A stretch of 9,467 nt of DNA from a bacterium UBP9_UBA1432 (GCA_002329445.1 DCTU01000376.1:372-9838), one strand, 5' to 3'; numbered from the stretch's first letter, positions 1 through 5,060 are shown. Made by a program: numbers and translations. Notes: generated by a model from the sequence alone, not told the origin.

Positions 1-193
1 GCTTTCGATGGGGCCTTTCAGGTGACGTCTGTGCTGCATCGGGTCTCCTGGATGGAAGTCGCTCCGGGTTCCCGGACTCCGGTTCGGCCTCCTTCAGGTA
101 TTCGAGAACCCTGGCGCCCGGTTCGGTTCCAGGAGGCGTCCTCCAGGAGGCGAAGAGGGCTCCCCCTGCCGATCCAGTGTGGCCCAGGGAGGG

Positions 194-216
194 CCAGCCG
201 CCGTTCCGGCGGTTGG
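194..216 (+). repeat. Hairpin upstream of dodecin
   Basis: The arms CCAGCCGCCG (194-203) and CGGCGGTTGG (207-216) pair over 10 bp with one G-T wobble around a TTC loop. No T-run follows on either strand, so it does not look like an intrinsic terminator. It lies about 55 nt before the dodecin start and could sit in its 5' UTR or end an upstream transcript in a Rho-dependent way. The rest of 1-270 shows no supported gene: the open frames there give Arg/Pro/Ser/Gly-rich translations typical of GC-rich non-coding DNA. I see no clear promoter for dodecin. Confidence 0.45.
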
Positions 217-270
217 AGGGCTTCCGGGATCGGTGGGGCAGGACTTGCCAACTTCGGATGGAGGATGGAC

Positions 271-474
271 ATGAGCGTGTACAAGATGACCGAGATCGTG
301 GGGACCTCGCCGGCCGGCCTGGAGCAGGCCATCCAGGAAGCCGTGGGGCGCGCTTCCAAGACCGTGCGCGACATCCACTGGTTCGAGGTCAAGGAGATTC
401 GGGGGACCGTCAAGGAGGGGCAGGTGGGCGAGTATCAGGTCCGCCTGGCTGTCGGCTTCAAGCTGGACGACTGA
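271..474 (+). CDS. Dodecin, small flavin-binding protein
   Basis: The product is 67 aa, the normal size for dodecins, which form hollow dodecamers that bind and sequester flavins (FMN, FAD, riboflavin or lumichrome) in the cytoplasm. The sequence opens with MSVYKMTEIVGTSP, the usual first beta strand and turn. An amphipathic helix follows (about 14-31), then HWFEVKEIRG (36-45) and GEYQVRLAVGFKLDD at the C-terminus. Trp37 matches the tryptophan that stacks on the flavin ring and Gln56 the glutamine that contacts it. From memory the sequence is close to the Thermus-type dodecins. The start at 271 is chosen because GGAGG (260-264) lies 6 nt upstream. An in-frame ATG at 265 abuts that site, and the frame stays open to the window start, but nothing upstream looks like dodecin. 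The gene is followed by a terminator-like hairpin, so it is probably transcribed separately from the dcw cluster. Family assignment is firm; the exact flavin bound is not known. Confidence 0.93.
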   Translation: MSVYKMTEIVGTSPAGLEQAIQEAVGRASKTVRDIHWFEVKEIRGTVKEGQVGEYQVRLAVGFKLDD

Positions 475-483
475 CGCGCTGGT

Positions 484-502
484 CGGCCGGTCCATTCGGC
501 CG
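484..502 (+). repeat. Short inverted repeat after dodecin
   Basis: CGGCCG (484-489) and CGGCCG (497-502) can pair as a 6-bp stem with a 7-nt loop, 10 nt after the dodecin stop. A perfect 10-bp palindrome, CCTGATCAGG, follows at 510-519. Neither is followed by a T-run. They may help protect the dodecin mRNA 3' end, or they may be chance in GC-rich DNA. Confidence 0.3.
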
Positions 503-535
503 GTTCGTGCCTGATCAGGTCGGAATCCCCCAAAG

Positions 536-573
536 GGCCGATCCGGGAATCCCGGGTCGGCCTCTTCGTTGTT
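536..573 (+). terminator. Likely intrinsic terminator of dodecin
   Basis: GGCCGATCCGGG (536-547) pairs with CCCGGGTCGGCC (551-562) over 12 bp with one G-T wobble and a three-base AAT loop. It is followed directly by TCTTCGTTGTT (563-573), 7 T in 11 bases. A long GC stem followed by a T-rich tail is the pattern of a Rho-independent terminator, although the T tract is interrupted. It lies about 60 nt after the dodecin stop and about 180 nt before the mraZ promoter, so it would separate the two transcripts. Confidence 0.6.
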
Positions 574-600
574 GGTGGGGGGCCGGCCCATACCCCCACC
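574..600 (+). repeat. Second hairpin after the terminator
   Basis: GGTGGGGG (574-581) and CCCCCACC (593-600) are perfect complements over 8 bp around an 11-nt loop. The stem starts right after the T-rich tail of the preceding terminator-like hairpin. Its right arm is also part of a run of C-tracts (587-619), so on single-stranded DNA the two structures would compete. Confidence 0.4.
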
Positions 601-619
601 CGAGTCCCCACTTCGCCCC
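587..619 (-). other. Predicted G-quadruplex motif
   Basis: Five C-tracts on the + strand (587-589, 593-597, 599-601, 606-609, 616-619) are separated by loops of 3, 1, 4 and 6 nt. The - strand therefore satisfies the canonical four-tract G-quadruplex rule with one spare tract, and the + strand could form an i-motif. It sits between the dodecin terminator and the mraZ promoter. Such motifs arise by chance fairly often at this GC content, so a function is not established. Confidence 0.4.
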
Positions 620-661
620 ACCGACGCCGGTTTCAGCGGATTTCGCCTGGTGATTCCAGGG

Positions 662-690
662 GTAGTGGGAACAACGGTTCGATCCACTAC
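662..690 (+). repeat. Bulged hairpin upstream of mraZ promoter
   Basis: GTAGTGGGAAC (662-672) pairs with GTTC (677-680) and CCACTAC (684-690). This gives an 11-bp stem interrupted by a 3-nt bulge (681-683), with an AACG loop. Both arms are perfect complements. There is no T-run after it. It lies 50 nt upstream of the mraZ -35 box and could be an operator for an unknown regulator or part of a structured transcript. Confidence 0.4.
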
Positions 691-707
691 ATGTGCCTCT
701 TGCAGGG

Positions 708-740
708 ACGAAAAACCCCCGGAAGACCGGGATCTTTCGT
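708..740 (+). repeat. Imperfect inverted repeat abutting the mraZ -35 box
   Basis: ACGAAA (708-713) pairs with TTTCGT (735-740). Inside it, CCCGG (718-722) pairs with CCGGG (727-731) around an AAGA loop, with short unpaired bases of 4 and 3 nt between the two stems. The right arm shares its last T with the TTGACA box. The position suits either an upstream operator or a weak terminator that insulates the promoter from upstream transcription. Confidence 0.35.
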
Positions 741-768
741 TGACACTCGGGGGGCGCCGCGTTACTAT
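740..768 (+). promoter_or_regulatory. Sigma-70 promoter of the dcw cluster
   Basis: A perfect TTGACA -35 box (740-745) is followed by a 17-nt spacer and TACTAT as the -10 box (763-768). Transcription would start near 775, leaving a leader of about 35 nt before mraZ. This matches the position of the mraZ promoter in other bacteria. The MraZ-type repeats begin about 5 nt after the predicted start, so a bound repressor would block initiation or early elongation. Confidence 0.8.
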
Positions 769-779
769 CAGGGGGCGAT

Positions 780-813
780 GTGGAGCAAAGTGGTAGATAG
801 TGGGGCGCTGTGG
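780..813 (+). promoter_or_regulatory. MraZ operator: four GTGG repeats, 10-bp period
   Basis: GTGG occurs at 780, 790, 800 and 810, exactly one helical turn apart, so all four face the same side of the DNA. Known MraZ sites are direct repeats of this kind: TGGGN with 5-nt spacers in E. coli, and AAAGTG-type repeats with the same period in Mollicutes. The second box here reads AAAGTGG. The fourth box contains the GTG start codon of mraZ. I infer negative autoregulation by the adjacent gene product. Confidence 0.8.
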
Positions 814-1247
814 GGGTAGCGGGCTTCTGGGGCGCCTTCACGATGACCATCGACGACAAGGGGCGTCTGACGATCCCTTCTTCCTTTCGCAAGACTCTCG
901 ACGAGCAGATTGTGGTCCGGTGGAACAAGGACGATGGGACGGTAGAAATCTTTTCAGCCGAGGGTTGGGAGAATTTCTATCAGCATATCATGTCTTTGCC
1001 CTTCCTGGACAGCAGGGCCCAGTACATCCGAACCATGGTTGGTGCCAACGCCTTCAACGTCAGCATCGACAAGCAGGGCAGGGTCCTGATCCCCGGCGAG
1101 TTCAAGGAACGAGCCGGGATCCAGGGGGGGCAGGCCATCGTGACGGGGGCCATGGATCGGGTCAAGGTCTGGTCACCCGAGACCTGGGCGGCCGCCAAGT
1201 CCATGTGGGAGACGGAGGACTTCATTCATGATGTCGGCTCGAAGTGA
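810..1247 (+). CDS. mraZ: MraZ, transcriptional regulator of the dcw cluster
   Basis: The product is 145 aa, close to the usual 140-155 aa. MraZ is a ring-forming DNA-binding protein of the SpoVT/AbrB fold that represses the dcw promoter. Two copies of the fold are visible, each with its signature: DDKGRLTIP (15-23) and DKQGRVLIP (87-95). The start is GTG at 810; an in-frame TAG at 798-800 rules out an earlier one, and later starts would cut into the first domain. The protein begins MGVAGFWGAF, a few residues longer than the common M-F-x-G start. No standard Shine-Dalgarno sequence is seen, only the G-rich operator repeats just upstream, so initiation may be weak. The gene is first in the operon and follows its own predicted operator. 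Confidence 0.95.
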   Translation: MGVAGFWGAFTMTIDDKGRLTIPSSFRKTLDEQIVVRWNKDDGTVEIFSAEGWENFYQHIMSLPFLDSRAQYIRTMVGANAFNVSIDKQGRVLIPGEFKERAGIQGGQAIVTGAMDRVKVWSPETWAAAKSMWETEDFIHDVGSK

Positions 1248-1416
1248 AACCTTTGAGATCCGGGGCCTGGCCTATCCGGTCCGTTTCCAGATCCATCCGC
1301 CGCCCACGTTCCGTCGGATTCCACCGCGCAGTCGGGAACTCCCCGGCCCTGCGGTGCGGTCCCAACCGTTGCGGCTCGTTCCCGACCGCCCGGTCGAGAA
1401 CGATGTCGGGAGTTGA
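1228..1416 (+). CDS. Possible 62-aa coupling ORF between mraZ and rsmH
   Basis: This ORF starts at ATG 1228 inside the end of mraZ (20-nt overlap) with GGAGG (1214-1218) 9 nt upstream. It ends at TGA 1414-1416, which overlaps the TTG start of rsmH as TTGA. The product is Arg/Pro-rich and basic, and matches nothing I recognise. About 44 of 62 codons end in G or C, lower than the flanking genes appear, which argues against selection on the protein. The arrangement would suit translational coupling, because rsmH has no well-spaced ribosome binding site of its own. It may equally be a chance open frame in GC-rich DNA. The 165 nt from 1248 to 1412 holds no other feature I can support. Confidence 0.28.
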   Translation: MMSARSETFEIRGLAYPVRFQIHPPPTFRRIPPRSRELPGPAVRSQPLRLVPDRPVENDVGS

Positions 1417-2396
1417 CTGACTTCAGCCACGTTCCGGTTCTGCTGGATGTGGCGGTGGACTACCTGCAGCCAAGCCCGGGGGGGCTGCTGGTCGACGGGA
1501 CCCTGGGTGGGGGGGGACACAGCGAGGCCTTGCTCCGGCGGATGGGGCCGACGGGCCGTCTGGTCGGGATCGACCAGGACTCGGAGGCCCTGGACGCGGC
1601 AGGGCGACGCCTGGAGGGATATCCGGGGTTCATCGGGGTCCGGGGAAACTTCGCGGACCTGGATGTCCTCCTCGACCAACTCGGGCTTGGATTGGTGGAC
1701 GGGGTCCTCCTGGACCTCGGAATCTCCAGCCACTTCGTAGACTCGGCGGAGCGAGGCTTCTCGATCCGTCGCGACGCCCCCCTCGACATGCGGATGGACC
1801 TCCGGGCGTCCACGAGTGCGGCCGATCTGGTCGAAGAACTGGACGAGGGCCGCCTGGAGAGCCTTCTGCGGGAGTACGGAGAGGAGCGGTACGCCCGCCG
1901 GATTGCCCGGCGGATCGTGTGGGAGAGGGAACAGGAACCGATCCGGACCACGGGGCGCCTGGCGCAGGTGGTCGAGCGCGCGGTTCCGCCTCCCGCCCGC
2001 CACGGCCGCATCCACCCCGCCACTCGGACCTTTCAGGCCTTGCGCATCGCAGTGAACGACGAACTGGGGGTGCTCCAGCGGGGGCTGGAGGCCGCGGTGA
2101 GCAGGCTGGCTCCGGGTGGCAGGTTGGTGGTGATCAGCTTCCACTCCCTGGAGGATCGCATCGTCAAGACGACGTTCCGGCGCCTGGCGGGCGAGTGCAC
2201 CTGTCCGGCCCGGGTGCCCTTCTGTCAGTGTCAGCCGCTGCGGCTCCTCCGGGTCCTGACCCGGAAACCGGTGGAGCCGGATCCCATCGAGGTCGCGACC
2301 AACCCTCGGTCCCGCTCGGCTCGCCTTCGGGCAGCCCAACGCCTGCCCGAGGACGAGGACAAGTCAGAGATCCGCTCCAACCTGGAAGGAGGATGA
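1413..2396 (+). CDS. rsmH: 16S rRNA (cytosine1402-N4)-methyltransferase RsmH
   Basis: The product is 327 aa (family about 300-330). RsmH (formerly MraW) uses S-adenosylmethionine to methylate N4 of C1402 in the ribosomal P site. Visible motifs, in order: HVPVLLDVAV (6-15); the SAM-binding loop DGTLGGGGHS (28-37); GIDQD with the acidic ribose-binding residue near 54; DGVLLDLGISS (96-106); ERGFS and PLDMRMD (113-129); YGEERYARRIA (155-165); HPATRTFQALRI (201-212); and ISFHSLEDRIVK (241-252). Paired CxC motifs (Cys262/264 and Cys271/273) followed by KPVEPDPIE resemble the C-terminal region of many RsmH proteins. The start is TTG 1413, the only usual start codon giving the conserved N-terminus. 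GGGAG directly abuts it, so its spacing is poor and coupling to upstream translation is likely. The codons for the glycine loop create a run of eight G (1509-1516). Confidence 0.96.
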   Translation: MTDFSHVPVLLDVAVDYLQPSPGGLLVDGTLGGGGHSEALLRRMGPTGRLVGIDQDSEALDAAGRRLEGYPGFIGVRGNFADLDVLLDQLGLGLVDGVLLDLGISSHFVDSAERGFSIRRDAPLDMRMDLRASTSAADLVEELDEGRLESLLREYGEERYARRIARRIVWEREQEPIRTTGRLAQVVERAVPPPARHGRIHPATRTFQALRIAVNDELGVLQRGLEAAVSRLAPGGRLVVISFHSLEDRIVKTTFRRLAGECTCPARVPFCQCQPLRLLRVLTRKPVEPDPIEVATNPRSRSARLRAAQRLPEDEDKSEIRSNLEGG

Positions 2397-2397
2397 G

Positions 2398-2841
2398 ATG
2401 CAGAGTGCGTGCCCGGCCCAGGTGCCGGAAGTCCGCGGGGAGAGCCACCCCCGTCGCAGCCCTCAGCCGGTTGGCCCGGCGCCACGCCCTCGGTCCGAGC
2501 CTGCGCCTGCCTCACGAAGCCGCCTGTGGTCCCTTCCACTCCTGGCCTTCCTGGGCATCAGCGTGTGTGCCGTCCTGTTCCTGCTGCAGTTCTCCAGGAT
2601 CGTCCAGGTCCAGTATGATCTGGCCTCCAAGACGGGGACGCGCGATCAGTTGTTGCGAGAGAACGCGGAGCTTCAGTTGCGGATCGAGCAGCTTTCGGCC
2701 TTGAACCGCGTCGAGCAGCAGGCGTTGCGGCTGGGGATGGTTCATCCCGAGAGCTGGCTGCTGCTGGAGCTGCCTCAACTGGCGCGGCAGGGGCTGGACG
2801 GAGAGATGGCTTCTGCCGGCTCCCATCGGGTCGCCAGGTAG
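2398..2841 (+). CDS. ftsL: Cell division protein FtsL
   Basis: The product is 147 aa with FtsL architecture. A Pro/Arg-rich cytoplasmic tail (1-43) leads to one membrane helix (about 44-64), then a periplasmic coiled coil (about 66-112) rich in Leu, Gln and Glu, ending with the FtsL-like LGMVHPES. FtsL pairs with FtsB/DivIC and FtsQ and helps activate the FtsW-FtsI septal synthase. FtsL sequences diverge strongly, so the call rests on topology plus position between rsmH and ftsI. AAGGAGG (2386-2392) lies 5 nt before the ATG, and the gene starts 1 nt after the rsmH stop. An overlapping ATG at 2393 is in another frame and would not give this protein. FtsL here is at the long end for the family because of its cytoplasmic tail. 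Confidence 0.88.
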   Translation: MQSACPAQVPEVRGESHPRRSPQPVGPAPRPRSEPAPASRSRLWSLPLLAFLGISVCAVLFLLQFSRIVQVQYDLASKTGTRDQLLRENAELQLRIEQLSALNRVEQQALRLGMVHPESWLLLELPQLARQGLDGEMASAGSHRVAR

Positions 2842-2947
2842 GCCCAGCCTCGGCCGGGAGGCCCTGGCTCCCGTCATGGTCGAGGCACCGACAGCTCTTC
2901 TTGCGGGGTGGTTCTGCCCCGATGCGAAATTTGAGGTTCTGCTCGAG

Positions 2948-4696
2948 ATGGAGAGAATGGCCGGCGGATGGACCACGGAGCTCAAAGGCCGGGTTGTGTC
3001 CGTTTTCTGGGGCCTGGTCTTCCTCTTCCTGATCCTCTCCGTGCGGATGTTCTATCTGCAGTACCTGGAGCGGGACTGGTACTATGCCAAGGCTCGCAAC
3101 CAGCAGCAGTCCGACATCATCCTCCATGCCCGACGCGGCGAGATTCGGGATCGCAACGGGCTGGCCCTGGCCACCAGCGTGGCCCGTCAGTCGGTCTGCG
3201 TCGATCCGACGCAGGTGAGCGACATCGGGGCGACGGCGCGGGTCCTGGGCCACATCCTCAAGACCGACCCGGCCCATCTCTCGGGAGTCATGCGTCGAGG
3301 CGGGACCTTCCAGTGGATTCAACGGAAGGCTCCCGAGAAGGCCGTCGCCGAGATCGACCAGCTTCTGAAGCAGGGCCGGCTTCCCGGGGTCTTCTTCCAG
3401 ATGGAGGAGACCGGCCGGCGCTTCTATCCCAAGGGGCGCCTGGCGGCCCACCTCCTGGGAGCGACGGGGATCGATGACCAGGGCCTGGATGGCATCGAGG
3501 CGGCCCACGAAGAGGTCCTGGGGGGCACTCCAGGACGGGTCCGAGCGGCCGTGGACAAGGACGGTTGGAGGATTCCCACGGAGAACGCCGTGGTCCAGGG
3601 TGTCAAGCCGGGCAAGCACCTGGTCCTGACCCTGGATGAGACCATCCAGTACATCGCAGAACGGGAGCTGGCCCGCCAGGTCAAGGAGTTCAAGGCCAAA
3701 GGGGGGATCTGTCTGGTGATGGACGTCCGGACCGCGGAAGTCCTGGCTTTGGCCATCCAGCCCGACTTCCCCGCAGACCGGTTCGCCGAGGTGGATCCTG
3801 CGCTTCGCCGGAACCGGGCCATCACCGATCCCTACGAGCCCGGTTCCACGTTCAAGGTCTTCCTGGCAGGAGCAGCCCTGCAGGCCGGGGTTCAACCCTC
3901 CAGCATGTTCCATTGTCCGGGAAACCTCGTGGTCGACGGCTGGACGATCCATAACGCCAACGACGGGTTGGTTTCGGGGGGCACCGAGTCCCTGACCGAC
4001 ATCATCGCCTACTCATTCAATACGGGCACGGCCTCGGTCGCTCTGAGCATCGGCCGGGAGAACCTGGGGCGGAGTCTGGAGGCTTTCGGCTTCGGGCATC
4101 CCACCGGGATCGGACTGCAAGGCGAGGAACCGGGGATTCTCTCCGACTATCACGACTGGGCCGCGATCGAAACGGCCACCATCTCCTTCGGTCAGGGCGT
4201 GGCCGTGACCCCTCTGCAACTGGTTTCCGGCATGCAGGCGGTGGCCAACGGCGGGGTCCGGATGCGGCCCCGCATCGTCAAGCAGATCATGGACGACCAG
4301 GGGCGCGTGCTGCAGAGCAGCGCGCCTGAGGAGCTCGGTCGTCCCCTCACTCCCGAGGCGGCTCGGCACCTTCGGGACATCCTGGAGAACGTCTGCACCC
4401 GGGGAACCGGAAAGAACGCCCGGGTTCCGGGCTATCTGGTGGCTGGAAAGACCGGGACGGCGCAGGTGGTTGAGAACGGAGTCTACTCGTCGGGGCGCTT
4501 CATCGCCTCCTTCCTGGGATTCGCGCCGGCCCGGGACCCCAGATTGGTGATGCTGGTCAAGATCGAGGAACCTGGGACCGTGTATTGGGGGGGCGTCGCG
4601 GCGGCCCCGGTCTTCAGTCGGGTGGCCGGGCAGGCCCTCTGGAAGATGGGTGTTCGACCCACCCCCGGCCTGGTGCAGAAGGCAGAGAACGAGTGA
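2948..4696 (+). CDS. ftsI: Septal peptidoglycan transpeptidase FtsI (PBP3)
   Basis: The product is 582 aa, close to the 588 aa of E. coli FtsI. This class B penicillin-binding protein cross-links septal peptidoglycan in complex with FtsW. A short cytoplasmic segment precedes one membrane anchor (about 16-38). The dimerisation or pedestal region begins at ARRGEIRDRNG (61-71). In the transpeptidase domain, the catalytic motifs are STFK (300-303, nucleophile Ser300), SFN (356-358) and KTGT (501-504). No PASTA repeats follow, which separates it from SpoVD and PBP2x types. The start is uncertain. ATG 2948 has GAGG 11 nt upstream and gives a normal N-terminus. ATG 2876, 24 codons earlier, has GGGAGG 14 nt upstream, but the added segment has unusual codon use and looks non-coding. 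ATG 2957 is a third option. It follows ftsL by about 100 nt in the same operon. Confidence 0.95.
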   Translation: MERMAGGWTTELKGRVVSVFWGLVFLFLILSVRMFYLQYLERDWYYAKARNQQQSDIILHARRGEIRDRNGLALATSVARQSVCVDPTQVSDIGATARVLGHILKTDPAHLSGVMRRGGTFQWIQRKAPEKAVAEIDQLLKQGRLPGVFFQMEETGRRFYPKGRLAAHLLGATGIDDQGLDGIEAAHEEVLGGTPGRVRAAVDKDGWRIPTENAVVQGVKPGKHLVLTLDETIQYIAERELARQVKEFKAKGGICLVMDVRTAEVLALAIQPDFPADRFAEVDPALRRNRAITDPYEPGSTFKVFLAGAALQAGVQPSSMFHCPGNLVVDGWTIHNANDGLVSGGTESLTDIIAYSFNTGTASVALSIGRENLGRSLEAFGFGHPTGIGLQGEEPGILSDYHDWAAIETATISFGQGVAVTPLQLVSGMQAVANGGVRMRPRIVKQIMDDQGRVLQSSAPEELGRPLTPEAARHLRDILENVCTRGTGKNARVPGYLVAGKTGTAQVVENGVYSSGRFIASFLGFAPARDPRLVMLVKIEEPGTVYWGGVAAAPVFSRVAGQALWKMGVRPTPGLVQKAENE

Positions 4697-4707
4697 TGGT
4701 GGCCGAC

Positions 4708-4723
4708 GGTGGCCTCGGCCACC
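4708..4723 (+). repeat. Hairpin between ftsI and the 67-aa ORF
   Basis: GGTGGC (4708-4713) and GCCACC (4718-4723) pair around a CTCG loop. A second copy of GGTGGCC at 4698-4704, just after the ftsI stop, can compete for the same right arm (GGCCACC, 4717-4723). No T-run follows. The hairpin lies 10 nt before the strong ribosome binding site of the following small ORF and could modulate its translation. Confidence 0.35.
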
Positions 4724-4745
4724 TCGGCGGCGCAAGGAGGACCTC

Positions 4746-4949
4746 ATGGAAGAGCACAAGGAATCGGACAAGACTTTCGAAGAGGTGGCCGGCACCCGCC
4801 GGCGCGCTGCCGAGATCATGGTGGTGCCCCAGAGGGTCTCGCGGGCGACCCGCCAGGAGAGGACCCGCGGGGGCAGCACCCGGTGGGTCACGGCCCTGAC
4901 GCCCAGGCCGGATTTTCGTCGCTTTACAAGAGGCATTCCTGTGATATAG
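4746..4949 (+). CDS. Unrecognised 67-aa protein between ftsI and murE
   Basis: This small ORF starts at ATG 4746 with AAGGAGG (4734-4740) at 5-nt spacing, one of the best ribosome binding sites in the window. It begins 49 nt after ftsI. The N-terminus is acidic (MEEHKESDKTFEEVAG) and the rest basic, with about 13 Arg between residues 18 and 63. I see no signal peptide, membrane segment or cysteines. About 50 of the first 55 codons end in G or C, like the neighbouring genes. The last dozen turn AT-ending because they overlap the murE promoter: the TAG stop lies inside its -10 box. The family is unknown to me, and a basic, possibly nucleic-acid-binding or disordered, protein is only a guess. 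It could also be a non-functional open frame kept open by composition. The ribosome binding site and codon use favour a real gene. Confidence 0.6.
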   Translation: MEEHKESDKTFEEVAGTRRRAAEIMVVPQRVSRATRQERTRGGSTRWVTALTPRPDFRRFTRGIPVI

Positions 4950-4950
4950 T
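4923..4950 (+). promoter_or_regulatory. Internal sigma-70 promoter for murE and downstream genes
   Basis: TTTACA (4923-4928) and TATAGT (4945-4950) are separated by 16 nt. An extended -10 TG lies at 4942-4943, one base before the -10 box. The surrounding stretch is markedly AT-rich for this window. The predicted start near 4957 immediately precedes a strong hairpin and leaves a leader of about 120 nt before murE. It would provide precursor-synthesis genes independently of the mraZ promoter. It overlaps the end of the small ORF upstream. Confidence 0.72.
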
Positions 4951-4960
4951 CGATTTTTGA

Positions 4961-4996
4961 TCCGGCCCCGCCTCTGTCCAGAGGTCCGGGGCCGGA
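4961..4996 (+). promoter_or_regulatory. 5'-end hairpin of the murE leader
   Basis: TCCGGCCCC (4961-4969) pairs perfectly with GGGGCCGGA (4988-4996). An upper stem GCCTCT/AGAGGT (4970-4975, 4980-4985, including one G-T) closes a GTCC loop, with a two-base bulge at 4986-4987. The total is 15 bp. It starts about 4 nt after the predicted transcription start, the position of 5' stabilising stems and of some regulatory leaders. T5 lies before rather than after it, so it is not a terminator in this direction. Confidence 0.6.
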
Positions 4997-5000
4997 CCTG

Positions 5001-5036
5001 CCAGGGAGCGGAACCCTGGTTCCCAGTCTTGTTTTT
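5001..5036 (+). promoter_or_regulatory. Possible attenuator in the murE leader
   Basis: CCAGGG (5001-5006) pairs with CCCTGG (5014-5019). Mutually exclusive alternatives exist: GGAAC (5010-5014) with GTTCC (5019-5023), and CTGG (5016-5019) with CCAG (5023-5026). The last ends right at a T-rich tract, TCTTGTTTTT (5027-5036). Competing stems next to a T-run suggest conditional termination, but the terminator stem itself is short and weak. Confidence 0.35.
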
Positions 5037-5041
5037 GACCG

Positions 5042-5060
5042 GTCCGGTGCAGCCCCGGAC
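5042..5060 (+). promoter_or_regulatory. Hairpin just before the murE ribosome binding site
   Basis: GTCCGG (5042-5047) and CCGGAC (5055-5060) are perfect complements around a 7-nt loop. The stem ends 3 nt before GGAGG (5064-5068), the ribosome binding site of murE, so it could affect ribosome access. It is the third stem in the 120-nt leader. Confidence 0.4.

Noticed and set aside
22..270. N-terminal extension of dodecin (the frame is open from the window start, with a GTG at 22)
   Set aside because: Dodecins are about 65-75 aa and the extension is Arg/Pro-rich. A well-spaced GGAGG precedes the ATG at 271.
676..685. GGTTCGATCC, resembling a tRNA T-arm
   Set aside because: The flanking bases do not form the 5-bp T stem and no acceptor, D or anticodon arm fits around it. 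It belongs to the 662-690 hairpin instead.
1919..2704. 261-aa + strand frame overlapping rsmH and ftsL, which also contains an ATGA overlap at 2393
   Set aside because: It is out of frame with both recognised genes, Arg/Gly/Pro/Ser-rich, and has no motif; ftsL at 2398 explains the ribosome binding site better.
2876..2947. 24-codon upstream extension of ftsI starting at ATG 2876
   Set aside because: Codon endings are AT-rich compared with the gene body, the residues fit no FtsI feature, and the GGGAGG upstream is 14 nt away. It was kept only as an alternative start.
2558..3952. 464-aa open frame on the - strand opposite ftsL and ftsI
   Set aside because: It is a shadow of high GC content: the + strand encodes clear FtsL topology and FtsI motifs, and the antisense translation is low-complexity with no recognisable domain.
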